Assembly: GCA_012960415.1 (NCBI GenBank)
Contig: DUBH01000018.1
Location: 1 to 35,963, forward strand
DNA length: 35,963 nt
DNA from: Henriciella sp.
GTDB taxonomy: Bacteria; Pseudomonadota; Alphaproteobacteria; Caulobacterales; Hyphomonadaceae
Reading direction: 5' to 3'
The notes below the pieces were generated by a model. The model was not told the DNA's origin, searched no databases, and saw nothing but the letters and a program-made list of their open reading frames with translations. The first letter of the stretch is position 1, and each line of letters starts with the position of its first letter. This document shows positions 8,408-17,958 of this stretch, piece after piece. A program made the translations under genes and the position numbers.

Positions 8408-9031
8408 CTACTGCTGTTGTTGTTGCTGCTGCTGGATCAGGCGCTGACGTGCCTCAGCCGAAAGACGCTGACGGGTCACTTCGACAGTCGGGAGCGAAGC
8501 GTTCATCTTCATGATAACCGACCCGGTGACGTCGACCGCCTCGGAAGACCAGACAGTTTGCGAGGTGTCGAGCATGACGTTCGCGCCGGTTTCCGTGATG
8601 ACCTGCTCGAGCACAGGCTGAAGTGCCTGATAGAAGCGGGTCCAGGCCGCGCGCTCAGTCGCCTGAAGCTCGGCTGCCGCGAACTGGCGGTCGAGGCCGA
8701 ATTGCTGGGCGCGCTGAGCATAGGCTTCTACTTCGGTGCGAAGCGCCTGGTCGCCAGCAATCGCCTCCATCGACATGTTTGCCGTGCGGGCCTCTAACGA
8801 CTCGCCTTGCTGCTGCAGCGCGTTCGCTTCAGGGGTCAGCTCGTTCTGGATCGACGTGCCGATCTGCTCGAGTTTCTGTGCGATGTCCTGTCCGGCAGTG
8901 CTTTCTGCCATGACGCGCTGCTGGTCGATAACGACCACTTCGGAATTCTGTGCCTGCGCTACCGGAGCGGCCAGAACAACAGATGACATGATGACAGCGG
9001 CAGAAGCCACTGCGGTCTTGATGAGTTTCAT
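8408..9031 (-). CDS. skp: Skp/OmpH-family periplasmic chaperone with polyglutamine tail
   Basis: Periplasmic holdase that protects unfolded outer-membrane proteins on the way to the BAM complex. The 207-residue precursor has a signal peptide (KLIKTAVASAAVIMSSVVLA, probable cleavage after AQA at residue 27), a short beta core beginning SEVVVIDQQRVM, and a long helical arm region rich in Gln, Glu and Ala. The start at ATG 9031 is fixed by an AGGAGG Shine-Dalgarno and by the signal peptide; the reading frame is open further upstream but that overlaps bamA. It lies 19 bases after bamA and 9 before lpxD, the standard alphaproteobacterial order. The C-terminus is eight consecutive glutamines, ending directly at the stop codon. 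Confidence 0.9.
   Translation of the reverse strand: MKLIKTAVASAAVIMSSVVLAAPVAQAQNSEVVVIDQQRVMAESTAGQDIAQKLEQIGTSIQNELTPEANALQQQGESLEARTANMSMEAIAGDQALRTEVEAYAQRAQQFGLDRQFAAAELQATERAAWTRFYQALQPVLEQVITETGANVMLDTSQTVWSSEAVDVTGSVIMKMNASLPTVEVTRQRLSAEARQRLIQQQQQQQQ
8411..8434 (-). repeat. CAG/CAA trinucleotide repeat at the 3' end of skp
   Basis: Eight consecutive glutamine codons (three CAG, three CAA, two CAG on the minus strand) sit immediately before the TAG stop of skp. The mixed codons interrupt a pure repeat, which would reduce slippage. The tract ends 12 bases before the lpxD GTG start. Confidence 0.9.
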
Positions 9032-9050
9032 GAGTTCCTCCTGAGAACTT

Positions 9051-11615
9051 CTAGAAGCGTGTTGAGGTACTGAACCTGAACGTCTCGGTCCGGTCGTACT
9101 CTTCTTTCTTGAGGATTTGAGAAAAATCGAACCGGATTGGTCCGAACGGCGAGTCCCAGCCCACCGAAAGACCTGCCGATGCCCGAAGAGGCATGGAAGT
9201 CTGTGATTCTTCGATCGCAAACAGGTCTGGACCGATCTGCGTAATGTTCCGCGGTTCGGTGTCGATCTCATCGAGCTCACCAACAGAACCAGCCTCGAGG
9301 AACAGCGCGGTATCAATGCCGTACTCTTCCGGCAGGAAGTTCGGGAAGGTCAGCTCAGCCGTTGCCTGGTAATAGGCCTTACCACCGAGCGCACGGCCCT
9401 TGCGAATACGTTGCGTATTGCCATCGGCATCCACCTCGCGAACGATGCGACGCGGGCCGAGGCCGGCCACGTCGAAGCCGCGGAACGTACTACCGCCGCG
9501 GAAGAAGCGGTTATTGATCCGGATACCTTCGTCGCCGCCCCATGACCCAATGAAGCCACCAGAGAGACGGACACTGGCACGAACGCCCTTGAAGATGCCT
9601 TGATAAGCAGCTGCAGACGATTCGGTACGGATGTACTGAACGTCGCCGCCCACACCTGCGAGATCCTGGCTGAACGAGAAGTCAAAGCCACCCGTGGGCT
9701 GGATTGGATCGTTCCGGCGGTCCCAGTTGAAGGTGTAGCCGATGATCGAGGACAGCTCGGCGCGCTCATTACGGCAGTTCGAGAAGCTACGATTATTGTA
9801 AAGCGGTGAACACGCATCCACTACGAGCGCGTTGGCCGGTAGGTCGTCATTCGGGTTGGCCGGACGGTCGAACACGGTGTCGTCGCTTGGATCGTCTGGC
9901 GTGCCGCCATCAAACGTGTCGGTGATGATGACTAGGTCGCCATTTCCATCGATCACGACATTGCCGAGATTGATGTCGAGCTCGTCCTGCTGGAGGCGAT
10001 AGCGCAGGCCAAGATTGGTGTTCTCGGTCAGCGGGAAACCAAGGTTCACACCGGCACCAATCGTGTCCGAGGTGAAGCCACCGAAGCCGATGTTTGAGAA
10101 GTCAGAGCGCGACGAGAAGATGTCGATACCGGCCGCGAGATTGCGGTCGAGGAAGCGAGGTTCCCGGAAGCGGAGATCGACATATTGCTGGCGCTGCGAC
10201 GCCGAAATACGGGCGACAGCGGTCTGGCCGCGGCCACGAAGGTTGCGTTCCGAGACGCTCACGTCAAACAGGAAGGCGTCAACGGAAGAATAACCTGCGG
10301 CGAACGACAGCTCACCCGTTGGCTGCTCTTCTACCGTCACATCGACGACCGTACGGTCTGGTTCAGACCCCGGATTTTCCGTGATCGTTACTTCCTTGAA
10401 GTAGCCGAGTGCCCGGACCCGGTTACGCGAACGATCAAGCAAAACACGGTTGAAGGCGTCGCCTTCTGATACGCGCAGCTCGCGGCGAACAACACGGTCC
10501 AGCGTACGGGTATTTCCGACAATATTGATTCGCTCGATATAGACGCGCGGGCCTTCATCGATGGCGAAGGTTACGTCGACCGTGTTCGTCTCCGGATTCG
10601 GACGCAGGTCTGGCGTGATGTCGACAAATGCGTAGCCAGCGATACCAGCCGCATAGGTCAGCGTGTCGATCGCATCCTCAATCCGGTTGCCGCGGAAGAG
10701 GTCACCTTCCTGAATGGCGAGCGCATTGCGCAGCGCATCGCTGTTCAGCTTGTCGAGCTGGGTCGATACATTCACCGTGCCGAAATTGTACTGGACGCCC
10801 TCATCGACCGTGTAGGTGATGTAGAAGTCTTCCTGGTCCGGCGTCAGGTCTGCAACGGCCGAGACAACGCGGAAATCGTAATAACCATTGTTCTGGTAGA
10901 ACTGACGCAGAAGCTCGCGGTCGTACTCCAGGCGGCCCGGGTCGTAATTGTCATTCGAGCTGAAGAAGCGCCACCAGCGCGACTGGCGCGTAGCGATCTC
11001 GCTGCGAAGACGCCGGTCGGCATATTCCTCGTTGCCGATGAAGTTGATGGAGCGAACGCCCGTCACAGGGCCTTCATTGACCACGAAGACCAAGTCCACG
11101 CGGTTCTGCTCGAGCGGCTTGTATTGCGGCTCGACGGTCGCGGCGAAGCGGCCAGACTGGCGGTAAAGCTCAAGGATACGCTGAACATCGGCCTGCACGC
11201 GAGCAGCGGTAAATATACCGCGCGGCGCGACCTGGATCTCTTCCCGCATTTTCTCGTCATCGATGGAGCTGTTGCCCTCGAAAATAACGCGGTTGATGAT
11301 CGGGTTCTCGACCACGCGCACGATCAGATCAGCGCCGGATTTCTCGAATGAGGCGTCGGCAAAAAGACCCGTAGCAAAAAGCGTTTTCAGAGAGAGATCG
11401 ATACGCTCCGCATCGAACGGGTCACCGGGCTCGACAAGCAGGTAGGACTGGATCGTACGGTCTTCGATACGCTCATTGCCCTCCACCTGAATGGTGCGGA
11501 TGCGCTCAGCGGACTGGGGCGCCTGGGCCTGCGCAGACAGCAGGGCACCGACCGCAGTCGACGTGCCGAGCATCGCGGCAACGCTAAACATGGAAGCAAC
11601 GAAGACTGATCGCAT
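9051..11615 (-). CDS. bamA: outer-membrane protein assembly factor BamA (Omp85)
   Basis: Core subunit of the BAM complex that folds beta-barrel proteins into the outer membrane. The 854-residue precursor has a signal peptide (to about residue 32, ending AQAQA), five POTRA domains (roughly residues 37-110, 111-190, 192-280, 283-362 and 365-440; GNERIEDRTI opens the first) and a C-terminal 16-strand barrel. The loop 6 signature is visible as FRGGSTFRGFDVAG, and the chain ends in an aromatic residue (TSTRF), as barrel proteins do. A GAGAGAG Shine-Dalgarno precedes ATG 11615. Between about residues 556 and 616 the barrel domain carries an unusually long acidic insertion with two cysteines (602 and 614), probably an extracellular loop. 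rseP ends 34 bases upstream and skp starts 19 bases downstream. Confidence 0.96.
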   Translation of the reverse strand: MRSVFVASMFSVAAMLGTSTAVGALLSAQAQAPQSAERIRTIQVEGNERIEDRTIQSYLLVEPGDPFDAERIDLSLKTLFATGLFADASFEKSGADLIVRVVENPIINRVIFEGNSSIDDEKMREEIQVAPRGIFTAARVQADVQRILELYRQSGRFAATVEPQYKPLEQNRVDLVFVVNEGPVTGVRSINFIGNEEYADRRLRSEIATRQSRWWRFFSSNDNYDPGRLEYDRELLRQFYQNNGYYDFRVVSAVADLTPDQEDFYITYTVDEGVQYNFGTVNVSTQLDKLNSDALRNALAIQEGDLFRGNRIEDAIDTLTYAAGIAGYAFVDITPDLRPNPETNTVDVTFAIDEGPRVYIERINIVGNTRTLDRVVRRELRVSEGDAFNRVLLDRSRNRVRALGYFKEVTITENPGSEPDRTVVDVTVEEQPTGELSFAAGYSSVDAFLFDVSVSERNLRGRGQTAVARISASQRQQYVDLRFREPRFLDRNLAAGIDIFSSRSDFSNIGFGGFTSDTIGAGVNLGFPLTENTNLGLRYRLQQDELDINLGNVVIDGNGDLVIITDTFDGGTPDDPSDDTVFDRPANPNDDLPANALVVDACSPLYNNRSFSNCRNERAELSSIIGYTFNWDRRNDPIQPTGGFDFSFSQDLAGVGGDVQYIRTESSAAAYQGIFKGVRASVRLSGGFIGSWGGDEGIRINNRFFRGGSTFRGFDVAGLGPRRIVREVDADGNTQRIRKGRALGGKAYYQATAELTFPNFLPEEYGIDTALFLEAGSVGELDEIDTEPRNITQIGPDLFAIEESQTSMPLRASAGLSVGWDSPFGPIRFDFSQILKKEEYDRTETFRFSTSTRF

Positions 11616-11649
11616 GGCGTCTCTCTCAATTTACAACGCAATTCGGCTA

Positions 11650-12825
11650 TCAGCCCCGAGCGCTGTTGAACAGCCCTGTTTCCAGTACATCACCCCAAGT
11701 GATGAAAACAAACATCCCCAGAAGCAGGAACATACCGGCCATCAGGGCCCCCTCCTGTATCCTTGCGGGCAATGGCTTGCCCGCAAACGCTTCATAGCAG
11801 TTGAACACGATGTGGCCACCGTCAAGCACAGGAAGTGGAAGTAAATTAAAGAAACCAATTCCTACCGAAACCGCCGCGCAGATGGTCATCATGCTCCAGA
11901 AAAGAGCGTTGATACGAGTCGTGAGCGGGATGTCATTGTTCGCCATCGTACGATTCACGACCCGCCGACTGATATCGCCGATAGCAACCGGCCCGCTCAG
12001 AGAGCTCAGTGCCTCCTTGCCCGTGATCATCCGGCCAATCATGTCGGTTGTCTTGGCGACTGTATCCCAGGTCTGAACGCCGCCCATGGCCAGCGCTTCA
12101 ACAGGATTATAGTCGATGCGCTGCGCAGTATCGCGAATTTCCTGAAGCGTGATGCCGATCGTGCCGAGCGCCTGAACCTGGCCGACCGCATTCTCGCGCA
12201 TCTGACGCTGCGGCGTGACGGTCAGTTCAATCTCCTCACCATCGCGCTCCACGATCGTGAGTAGCTCCTTGTTGCTCGACATGGAGACGATCGTCTGCAG
12301 CGAGCCGGCATTGTCGACCGCTTCGCCGCCCATGGAGACGAAAATGTCCCCGGTTTCGATACCCGCCTCGGCGGCGGCGCCGCCTTCCAAGACGCTCGTT
12401 ACGCCTACGCGGGCCTGATAGGCACCGTTGAAATAGAAGAACACCGCAAAGATCAGGGCGGCGAGCACGAAATTGGCCACCGGCCCTGCAGCAGCAATGG
12501 CCGTGCGCGGCCACACACCAATCTCATGGAATGGCTTGCCCACGGGGCCCTGCTCTATCTTGCCAACATCACCCGGAAGCTGGCTCTCGCCTACAAACTT
12601 CACAAAGCCGCCGAGCGGGATCCAGTTCACACGCCATCTGGTGCCGCGCTTGTCGCTTTTCTCAAAGATCGGCTTTCCGAAGCCGACTGAGAAAGACTCA
12701 ACGCCTGCGCCAAAGTAGCGACCCGCCAGATAGTGGCCGAGCTCATGGATTACGACCACAATACCCAGCATGAAGACGAGGCAGACAATGAAGATCGGGC
12801 CCTGGCTTAGAAATCCATCAAACAT
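11650..12825 (-). CDS. rseP: RseP-type site-2 intramembrane metalloprotease
   Basis: Intramembrane zinc protease of the inner membrane. In this family it cleaves membrane-bound anti-sigma factors in envelope stress signalling and also clears signal-peptide remnants. The zinc ligands are HELGH at residues 27-31 in the first membrane helix and LDGGH at 334-338 in a later one. A PDZ domain lies between (about residues 115-190, with EAGIETGDIFVSMGGEAVDN). At 391 residues it is shorter than E. coli RseP (450, two PDZ domains). I prefer ATG 12825 to the TTG at 12831, because AAGGA lies 6 bases before the ATG but abuts the TTG. The dxr stop is 2 bases upstream of this ATG. Confidence 0.94.
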   Translation of the reverse strand: MFDGFLSQGPIFIVCLVFMLGIVVVIHELGHYLAGRYFGAGVESFSVGFGKPIFEKSDKRGTRWRVNWIPLGGFVKFVGESQLPGDVGKIEQGPVGKPFHEIGVWPRTAIAAAGPVANFVLAALIFAVFFYFNGAYQARVGVTSVLEGGAAAEAGIETGDIFVSMGGEAVDNAGSLQTIVSMSSNKELLTIVERDGEEIELTVTPQRQMRENAVGQVQALGTIGITLQEIRDTAQRIDYNPVEALAMGGVQTWDTVAKTTDMIGRMITGKEALSSLSGPVAIGDISRRVVNRTMANNDIPLTTRINALFWSMMTICAAVSVGIGFFNLLPLPVLDGGHIVFNCYEAFAGKPLPARIQEGALMAGMFLLLGMFVFITWGDVLETGLFNSARG

Positions 12826-12827
12826 TC

Positions 12828-14027
12828 TCAATCCTTCGCGCGGGCCATGCTCGACATGACGAGTTCACGCGCCAGCGTTCGCGCTTCGGCGTCTATATAG
12901 CCGATTTCCTCGAGGCTTATACAGTCTCTGCTGTTAGTGAAACGGTGGCTTAGCTGCGATACTGCCATCTCGTTCACACGGTTGATGTCTGTAAATTTGC
13001 AGCGCCCGCTCAGGAACGCCTCCACCGCCTCTTCATTGGACGCGTTGAGCACGATCACTGCCGAGTCTGATTCGTTGAGCGCCGCGCGTGCGAGCCTGAT
13101 CGATGGGAAACGTGTGTCGTCGACATTCTCAAATTCGAGCCGCGCAACAGAAGCGAGGTCCAGCCGCTCTACGGCGGTCGGAACGCGGCCATTCGGCCAT
13201 GAGAGAGCGTGGGCAATCGGCGTCTGCATATCTGGTGAGCCCAGTTGTGCAAGGAATGAGCCATCGACATAGCTGACGAGCGAGTGGATGATCGACTGCG
13301 GATGAACGAGCACGTCGATACGCGCCTCGGGCACGTCAAACAGGTAGCTCGCCTCAATAAGCTCCAGTGCCTTGTTCATGAAACTGGCGCTATCGACCGA
13401 TATCTTGCGCCCCATCGACCATCGAGGATGTGCGCACGCCTCTTCAGGCGTAACTTTCGAAAGCTGCTCCAGCGGTGTGCGCAGGAACGGCCCGCCCGAC
13501 GCCGTCAGGATAAGTCGCTCAACATCCTCAGCGCGCTCCATGACCTGGAACATCGCATTGTGCTCAGAATCGGTAGGCACAATGAGCGCACCCGTTTTCG
13601 CAGCGACCTTTTTCAAAAGCGGCCCAGCACAGACCATGCTTTCCTTGTTGGCCAGCGCAACATCGTTGCCTGCTTCAAGTGCAGCATGGGTGGAGGCGAG
13701 CCCCGCAATGCCCACGATAGACGCGACTACCCGGTCCACTGGTACGCGCGCAGCGTCTTCAATGGCCGATGCGCCGGCTAGCACTTCAATTCCGCTGCCG
13801 GCCAAACGTGACTTCAGGGCGCCATGAAAACGCTCTTCACCAATAACGACAGTGCGCGCGCCAAACTCGACGGCTTGCGCCGCCAGAAGCTCTACATTCG
13901 TGTGAGCGGTCAGCGTTTCGATCTCAAACGCGGGCTCTTCGGCAACTGCATTCGCATGCGCAACGACCGACAAGGTCGATTGGCCGATAGATCCTGTAGA
14001 CCCGAGTATGCTCAGCTTTCTGGCCAT
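12828..14027 (-). CDS. dxr: 1-deoxy-D-xylulose 5-phosphate reductoisomerase
   Basis: Converts 1-deoxyxylulose 5-phosphate to methylerythritol 4-phosphate with NADPH, the committed step of the MEP isoprenoid pathway. The NADPH-binding loop is LSILGSTGSIGQST near the N-terminus. Metal and substrate residues are visible in PTDSEHNAMFQ and NKALELIEASYLFD, and the length of 399 residues is standard. The start is ATG 14027, overlapping the cdsA stop by one base (TGATG). A TTG one codon further upstream is possible but less likely. The product feeds UppS, encoded three genes upstream in the same array. Confidence 0.96.
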   Translation of the reverse strand: MARKLSILGSTGSIGQSTLSVVAHANAVAEEPAFEIETLTAHTNVELLAAQAVEFGARTVVIGEERFHGALKSRLAGSGIEVLAGASAIEDAARVPVDRVVASIVGIAGLASTHAALEAGNDVALANKESMVCAGPLLKKVAAKTGALIVPTDSEHNAMFQVMERAEDVERLILTASGGPFLRTPLEQLSKVTPEEACAHPRWSMGRKISVDSASFMNKALELIEASYLFDVPEARIDVLVHPQSIIHSLVSYVDGSFLAQLGSPDMQTPIAHALSWPNGRVPTAVERLDLASVARLEFENVDDTRFPSIRLARAALNESDSAVIVLNASNEEAVEAFLSGRCKFTDINRVNEMAVSQLSHRFTNSRDCISLEEIGYIDAEARTLARELVMSSMARAKD

Positions 14028-14854
14028 CAACCGGCCTGCAATCCGAGCAATCCATGTAGTGGGGCAACGAGTGCCATCGTGCCCGCGCAGAACACAGCGG
14101 CCATACCAAGACCATCCACCCGGTCCATGACGCCGCCATGGCCGGGCAGGAACCCGCTCGTGTCTTTGACGCCATAGCGCCGCTTGAGCGACGATTCGAA
14201 CAGGTCACCCCATTGGGCGACGATCGAGATAGCAAAACCAGCGAAGAGCCAGGAGATACGAGACGCATCAAGAAGGCCTGCCGCGATCAGCCCGCAAAGA
14301 CCGCTACAGATCATGGCGCCGATGGCGCCGCTCCAGGTCTTGGACGGTGAATCCTTAGGTGCCAATGGCGGGCCACCAAAACCCCGGCCTGCGAAATAGG
14401 CCCCGGTATCCGACGCCCACACCGTCCCCATGAGGATCAGCGCGGCGGCCTGGCCATACCAGGTGCCCTCACGCAGAAAGAACAGCCCAAGTGGCAGGCC
14501 CGCGCTATAGAAGACACCAAAGGCGGCCACTGCCCGGTCATTGATGCGTGACGGATGGATGAGAAAAATAAGGCCTGCAGAGACCAGAAGCGCGATGAAG
14601 GAGACGCTCCAGTCCCCGAAATAAGCGGCGAACACACAGATCGCCGCGAGGACTGCCGTGGCCGGCATGATGGGCGACGCGGTCATCCGCGCCCATTCAT
14701 ACCCCATGATCGCGGCAAATATTGCGCAGGCGATGGCAAGTACTAGCCCACCCGTGGCAACAACGAAGAGTGCGAATGGTATGAGGACGAGCGCAGACAG
14801 CAGTCGTAGCGCCAGTTCTTTCGACTTGTGGCTACCCGGCCTCGACGCAACCAT
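14027..14854 (-). CDS. cdsA: phosphatidate cytidylyltransferase (CDP-diglyceride synthase)
   Basis: Integral membrane enzyme that makes CDP-diacylglycerol from phosphatidate and CTP, the branch point of phospholipid synthesis. The 275-residue protein has about seven or eight hydrophobic helices and the complete family signature near the C-terminus: SSLKRRYGVKD followed by SGFLPGHGGVMDRVDG, with His239 and the aspartates of the metal site. It begins directly after the uppS stop (TAGATG) and overlaps dxr by one base, so all three genes are probably one translationally coupled unit. Confidence 0.95.
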   Translation of the reverse strand: MVASRPGSHKSKELALRLLSALVLIPFALFVVATGGLVLAIACAIFAAIMGYEWARMTASPIMPATAVLAAICVFAAYFGDWSVSFIALLVSAGLIFLIHPSRINDRAVAAFGVFYSAGLPLGLFFLREGTWYGQAAALILMGTVWASDTGAYFAGRGFGGPPLAPKDSPSKTWSGAIGAMICSGLCGLIAAGLLDASRISWLFAGFAISIVAQWGDLFESSLKRRYGVKDTSGFLPGHGGVMDRVDGLGMAAVFCAGTMALVAPLHGLLGLQAG

Positions 14855-15616
14855 CTAGCGCGCCTCCTTGCCCAGACCGCCAAACCGGCGCTCTCGCGCG
14901 CCGAACTTTTCAAGCGCTTCTCTCAATTGAGTTTCGCCGAATTCGGGCCAAAGTACATCCATGAAGACAAGTTCTGCATAGGCACCCTGCCAAGTGAGGA
15001 AATTGCTCAGACGGTGCTCCTCGCCCGTACGGATTATCATGTCCGGATCGGGAAAAGTCTTGGTGTCGAGATGCTGGGAAATCGCTTCTTCTGTGAATGC
15101 GTCAATGCTCAGCTCACCAGACACGACTTTCTCGGCAACGTGTCTGGCGGCGCGCGCGATTTCTTCACGGCCGCCATAGTTGAAAGCGATGCCAAGGTTG
15201 AATCGCGAATTCTCTGCGGTTTCCTCGACGGCCATATCCAGCAGCGAACAGATGTCTTCAGGAAGCCCGGCCCGCGTGCCGAAAACGCTTATCTTCACGT
15301 CTTCGCTCTTCAGGCGTTTCAGGTCCTTCTTGATGAAATGGCGAAGCAGCGCGAACAGAGCCGTGACTTCGGCAACCGGCCGGCGCCAGTTCTCAGTCGA
15401 AAACGAATAGACCGTCAGATAGGTCAATCCGAGCTTTTGGGCTGCCCTGACAGTTTCGCGTAGCGCATCGACGCCGCGCTCATGTCCAACTGAACGCGGC
15501 AGCCCATTCCGGGTCGCCCAGCGGCCATTCCCGTCCATGATAATTCCGACATGGGAAGGCAGACTGGACGAATCGGCAAATTCGGGAACCCCGTTAGAAG
15601 CCGGTTGCGCACTCAA
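14855..15616 (-). CDS. uppS: isoprenyl transferase, di-trans,poly-cis-undecaprenyl-diphosphate synthase
   Basis: Cytoplasmic cis-prenyltransferase that elongates farnesyl diphosphate with isopentenyl diphosphate to the C55 carrier used for peptidoglycan and O-antigen. The catalytic region [13 protein letters not shown] places the Mg-binding Asp at residue 28, followed by [11 protein letters not shown] and further conserved segments. The length, 253 residues, is normal. The start appears to be TTG 15616, overlapping the frr stop (TTGA), because no ATG or GTG in frame occurs before the catalytic Asp. The closest purine-rich stretches are GGAG 11 bases upstream and an AGG abutting the start, so initiation may depend on frr translation. 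Confidence 0.94.
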   Translation of the reverse strand: MSAQPASNGVPEFADSSSLPSHVGIIMDGNGRWATRNGLPRSVGHERGVDALRETVRAAQKLGLTYLTVYSFSTENWRRPVAEVTALFALLRHFIKKDLKRLKSEDVKISVFGTRAGLPEDICSLLDMAVEETAENSRFNLGIAFNYGGREEIARAARHVAEKVVSGELSIDAFTEEAISQHLDTKTFPDPDMIIRTGEEHRLSNFLTWQGAYAELVFMDVLWPEFGETQLREALEKFGARERRFGGLGKEAR

Positions 15617-16167
15617 ACCTGCATGATCTCCGCTTCTTTTGCCTTCACGATCTCATCGATGCGGGCAATGTACGTATCAGTCAGCTTCTGGACATCATCG
15701 GAAAGGCCGTGCGCCTCATCCTTGCTGATCTCATTGTCCTTCTCGCCCTTCTTCAGCTGGTCCATGCCATCGCGGCGCACATTGCGCACGGCGACACGTG
15801 CCTGCTCGGCATACTTGCCAGCAATCTTCGAAAGCTCAGCGCGGCGTTCCTCGTTCAGAACCGGGATCGGGATCCGAAGCGTCGTTCCATCGGTCACCGG
15901 GTTCAGGCCAAGACCTGATTCGCGGATCGCTTTGTCTGCAGCGCCAACCACGGACTTGTCCCAGATGTTTACAGACAGGGTACGCGCGTCGAGCACAGAG
16001 ACGGAGCCAACCTGATTCAGCGGAACAGTCGAGCCATAGGCCGGGACGCTCACTGTATCGAGCAGGTTCGGCGAAGCGCGGCCCGTCCGCAGACCGGCAA
16101 GGTCCGACTGGAGCGAAGCGACGGCGCCTTCCATACGGCGCTCAAGATCTTTTTTGTTTATACTCAT
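15613..16167 (-). CDS. frr: ribosome recycling factor
   Basis: Works with EF-G to split post-termination ribosomes. The 184-residue protein has the conserved N-terminal segment [20 protein letters not shown], the central [17 protein letters not shown] region and the C-terminal helical arm ending in a hydrophobic run (AKEAEIMQV). It starts at ATG 16167, 18 bases after pyrH, and overlaps uppS by 4 bases. The order rpsB-tsf-pyrH-frr is widely conserved in bacteria. Confidence 0.97.
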   Translation of the reverse strand: MSINKKDLERRMEGAVASLQSDLAGLRTGRASPNLLDTVSVPAYGSTVPLNQVGSVSVLDARTLSVNIWDKSVVGAADKAIRESGLGLNPVTDGTTLRIPIPVLNEERRAELSKIAGKYAEQARVAVRNVRRDGMDQLKKGEKDNEISKDEAHGLSDDVQKLTDTYIARIDEIVKAKEAEIMQV

Positions 16168-16185
16168 GGCACTTGTTCTCGCACA

Positions 16186-16923
16186 TTAAGAGATGAGCGT
16201 CGATGTCCCGACCCCACGCAGAACGTCTAGCAATGCGCCCTTCTTGTGAAGTGAGAACACGACAATTGGAATGCTTGTATCGCGCATCAGGCTGACGGCT
16301 GAAGCGTCCATGACGCGCAGGTCCCGCGCAAGGACCTCCTGATAGCCGAGTTGCTCGTAACGCTCGGCGTCCGCATGTTTCTTGGGATCGGCAGAATAGA
16401 CACCATCGACCTGCGTGCCCTTGAACATGGCGTCGCAATTCATTTCGGCCGCTCGGAGGGCCGCGCCAGTGTCTGTTGTAAAGTAGGGGTTGCCCGTGCC
16501 CGCCGCGAAGATAACCACGCGCTTCTTCTCCATGTGGCGGATAGCGCGGCGACGAATGTATGGTTCACACACCGTGTCCATGGGAATTGCAGATTGAACC
16601 CGTGTCGGCGTGCCGATCTGCTCTAGCGCGCTCTGCATCGCCAGCGCGTTCATCACCGTCGCGAGCATGCCCATCGAATCGGCCTGCGAGCGGTCCATAC
16701 CATTGGCAGCACCAGCAAGGCCGCGGAAGATATTGCCGCCGCCAATCACAAGGCACAGCTCGACATTTGTCTGGCGGATCGCACCAGAAATCTCTTCGGC
16801 GAATTGTAAACAGGTCGGCATATGGATGCCGAATTCCGATGGCCCCATCAGGGCCTCTCCCGATAGCTTCAGGAGAACACGTTTATAGACGAGCTCGCTG
16901 CTATGGTCGGTCTCTGTTGTCAT
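16186..16923 (-). CDS. pyrH: uridylate kinase (UMP kinase)
   Basis: Phosphorylates UMP to UDP, an essential pyrimidine step, and belongs to the amino-acid kinase family rather than the eukaryotic type. Motifs include KLSGEALMG near the N-terminus, [10 protein letters not shown] for the nucleotide-binding glycine loop, and [20 protein letters not shown]. The length is 245 residues. The ATG at 16923 is preceded by GGGAGACAG. An 89-base gap separates it from tsf, and this gap contains a GC-rich hairpin that might tune expression relative to tsf. Confidence 0.96.
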   Translation of the reverse strand: MTTETDHSSELVYKRVLLKLSGEALMGPSEFGIHMPTCLQFAEEISGAIRQTNVELCLVIGGGNIFRGLAGAANGMDRSQADSMGMLATVMNALAMQSALEQIGTPTRVQSAIPMDTVCEPYIRRRAIRHMEKKRVVIFAAGTGNPYFTTDTGAALRAAEMNCDAMFKGTQVDGVYSADPKKHADAERYEQLGYQEVLARDLRVMDASAVSLMRDTSIPIVVFSLHKKGALLDVLRGVGTSTLIS

Positions 16924-16958
16924 GACTGTCTCCCAAGGCCGCTTAGCTCGTAAAGGAT

Positions 16959-16987
16959 TCCCGGCTGCCTGTCATGGGCGGCCGGGA
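16959..16987 (-). promoter_or_regulatory. intergenic hairpin between tsf and pyrH
   Basis: In the transcript direction, CCCGGC pairs with GCCGGG (7 bp with the flanking T-A pair, 16959-16965 with 16981-16987), with an inner GCC/GGC extension. Only three T residues follow after ATCC, so this is a weak terminator, an attenuator or an RNA-processing/stability hairpin rather than a full intrinsic terminator. Confidence 0.45.
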
Positions 16988-17012
16988 GACTTTAAGATGA
17001 GTTTTGCAGGTC

Positions 17013-17927
17013 TTAGGAGCCGGAGGTCATGGACGCGACTTCAGCTGCGAAGTCGTCTTCTTCCTTCTCGACGCCCTCACCCAGACCGAAGCGCACAAAG
17101 CCCTTCAGCGTTGCGCCCTGCTCTTCCAGGAACGCGCCGACGGTCTGGTCCGGGTTCATCACGAATGGCTGCTCGACAAGGACAACTTCCTTGTAGAACT
17201 TGTTGAGGCGGCCTTCGATCATCTTCTCGATGACGTTGTCAGGCTTGCCGCTTTCGCGGGCCTGCTCAGTCAGGATCTGACGCTCGCGGTCAACCAGTTC
17301 AGGGTCGAGGTCCGCGGTCGTGGCCGATGCCGGGTTGGTTGCAGCAACGTGCATCGCAACCTTGCGGGCAGCTTCGGAAAGCTTTGCCTTGTCGCTGCCT
17401 TCAACCGCCACGAGCACGCCGATCTTGCCCATGTTCTCAGCTTCCGGGCTGTGGACATAGGCAGCGACCTGGCCGCCTTCAGCAGTCATCTTCGCAACGC
17501 GGCGAAGCGTCATGTTCTCACCGATCGTCGCAACGAGGCCGGTGATCATGTCGTTGACGGTACCATCGCCCTTAGGCGCTGGTGCGTTCTGGACAGCTTC
17601 GAGCGAACCGTCGGTTTCGAGAGCGGTCTTGGCGATGCCTGCGAGCGCGGACTGGAACTTCTCGTTGCGGGCAACGAAGTCGGTTTCAGCGTTCAGCTCT
17701 ACCAGCGTGCCGGACGTGCCGTCAGACGACAGCAGCGCAGCGACCAGACCGTCAGCCGCAGCGCGGCCAGCTTTCTTGGCGGCCTTGGAGAGGCCTTTCG
17801 CACGCAGCCAGTCAACAGCGGCTTCCGTGTCGCCATCATTTTCAACGAGCGCTTTTTTCGCATCCATCATGCCTGCGCCCGTGCGGTCACGCAGGTCCTT
17901 GACCAGAGCGGCGGTGATCTGTGCCAT
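17013..17927 (-). CDS. tsf: translation elongation factor Ts
   Basis: Guanine-nucleotide exchange factor that regenerates EF-Tu-GTP. The 304-residue protein opens with the UBA-like domain ([20 protein letters not shown]) followed by the EF-Tu-binding motif TDFVARN at residues 82-88 and the two core subdomains. The start is ATG 17927 with AAGGA upstream. The frame is open further upstream but those residues overlap rpsB in another frame and are not real. It lies 31 bases after rpsB, as in most bacteria. Confidence 0.97.
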   Translation of the reverse strand: MAQITAALVKDLRDRTGAGMMDAKKALVENDGDTEAAVDWLRAKGLSKAAKKAGRAAADGLVAALLSSDGTSGTLVELNAETDFVARNEKFQSALAGIAKTALETDGSLEAVQNAPAPKGDGTVNDMITGLVATIGENMTLRRVAKMTAEGGQVAAYVHSPEAENMGKIGVLVAVEGSDKAKLSEAARKVAMHVAATNPASATTADLDPELVDRERQILTEQARESGKPDNVIEKMIEGRLNKFYKEVVLVEQPFVMNPDQTVGAFLEEQGATLKGFVRFGLGEGVEKEEDDFAAEVASMTSGS

Positions 17928-17958
17928 CTCTATGATCCTTCCAGATTGAGTTTCGGTT

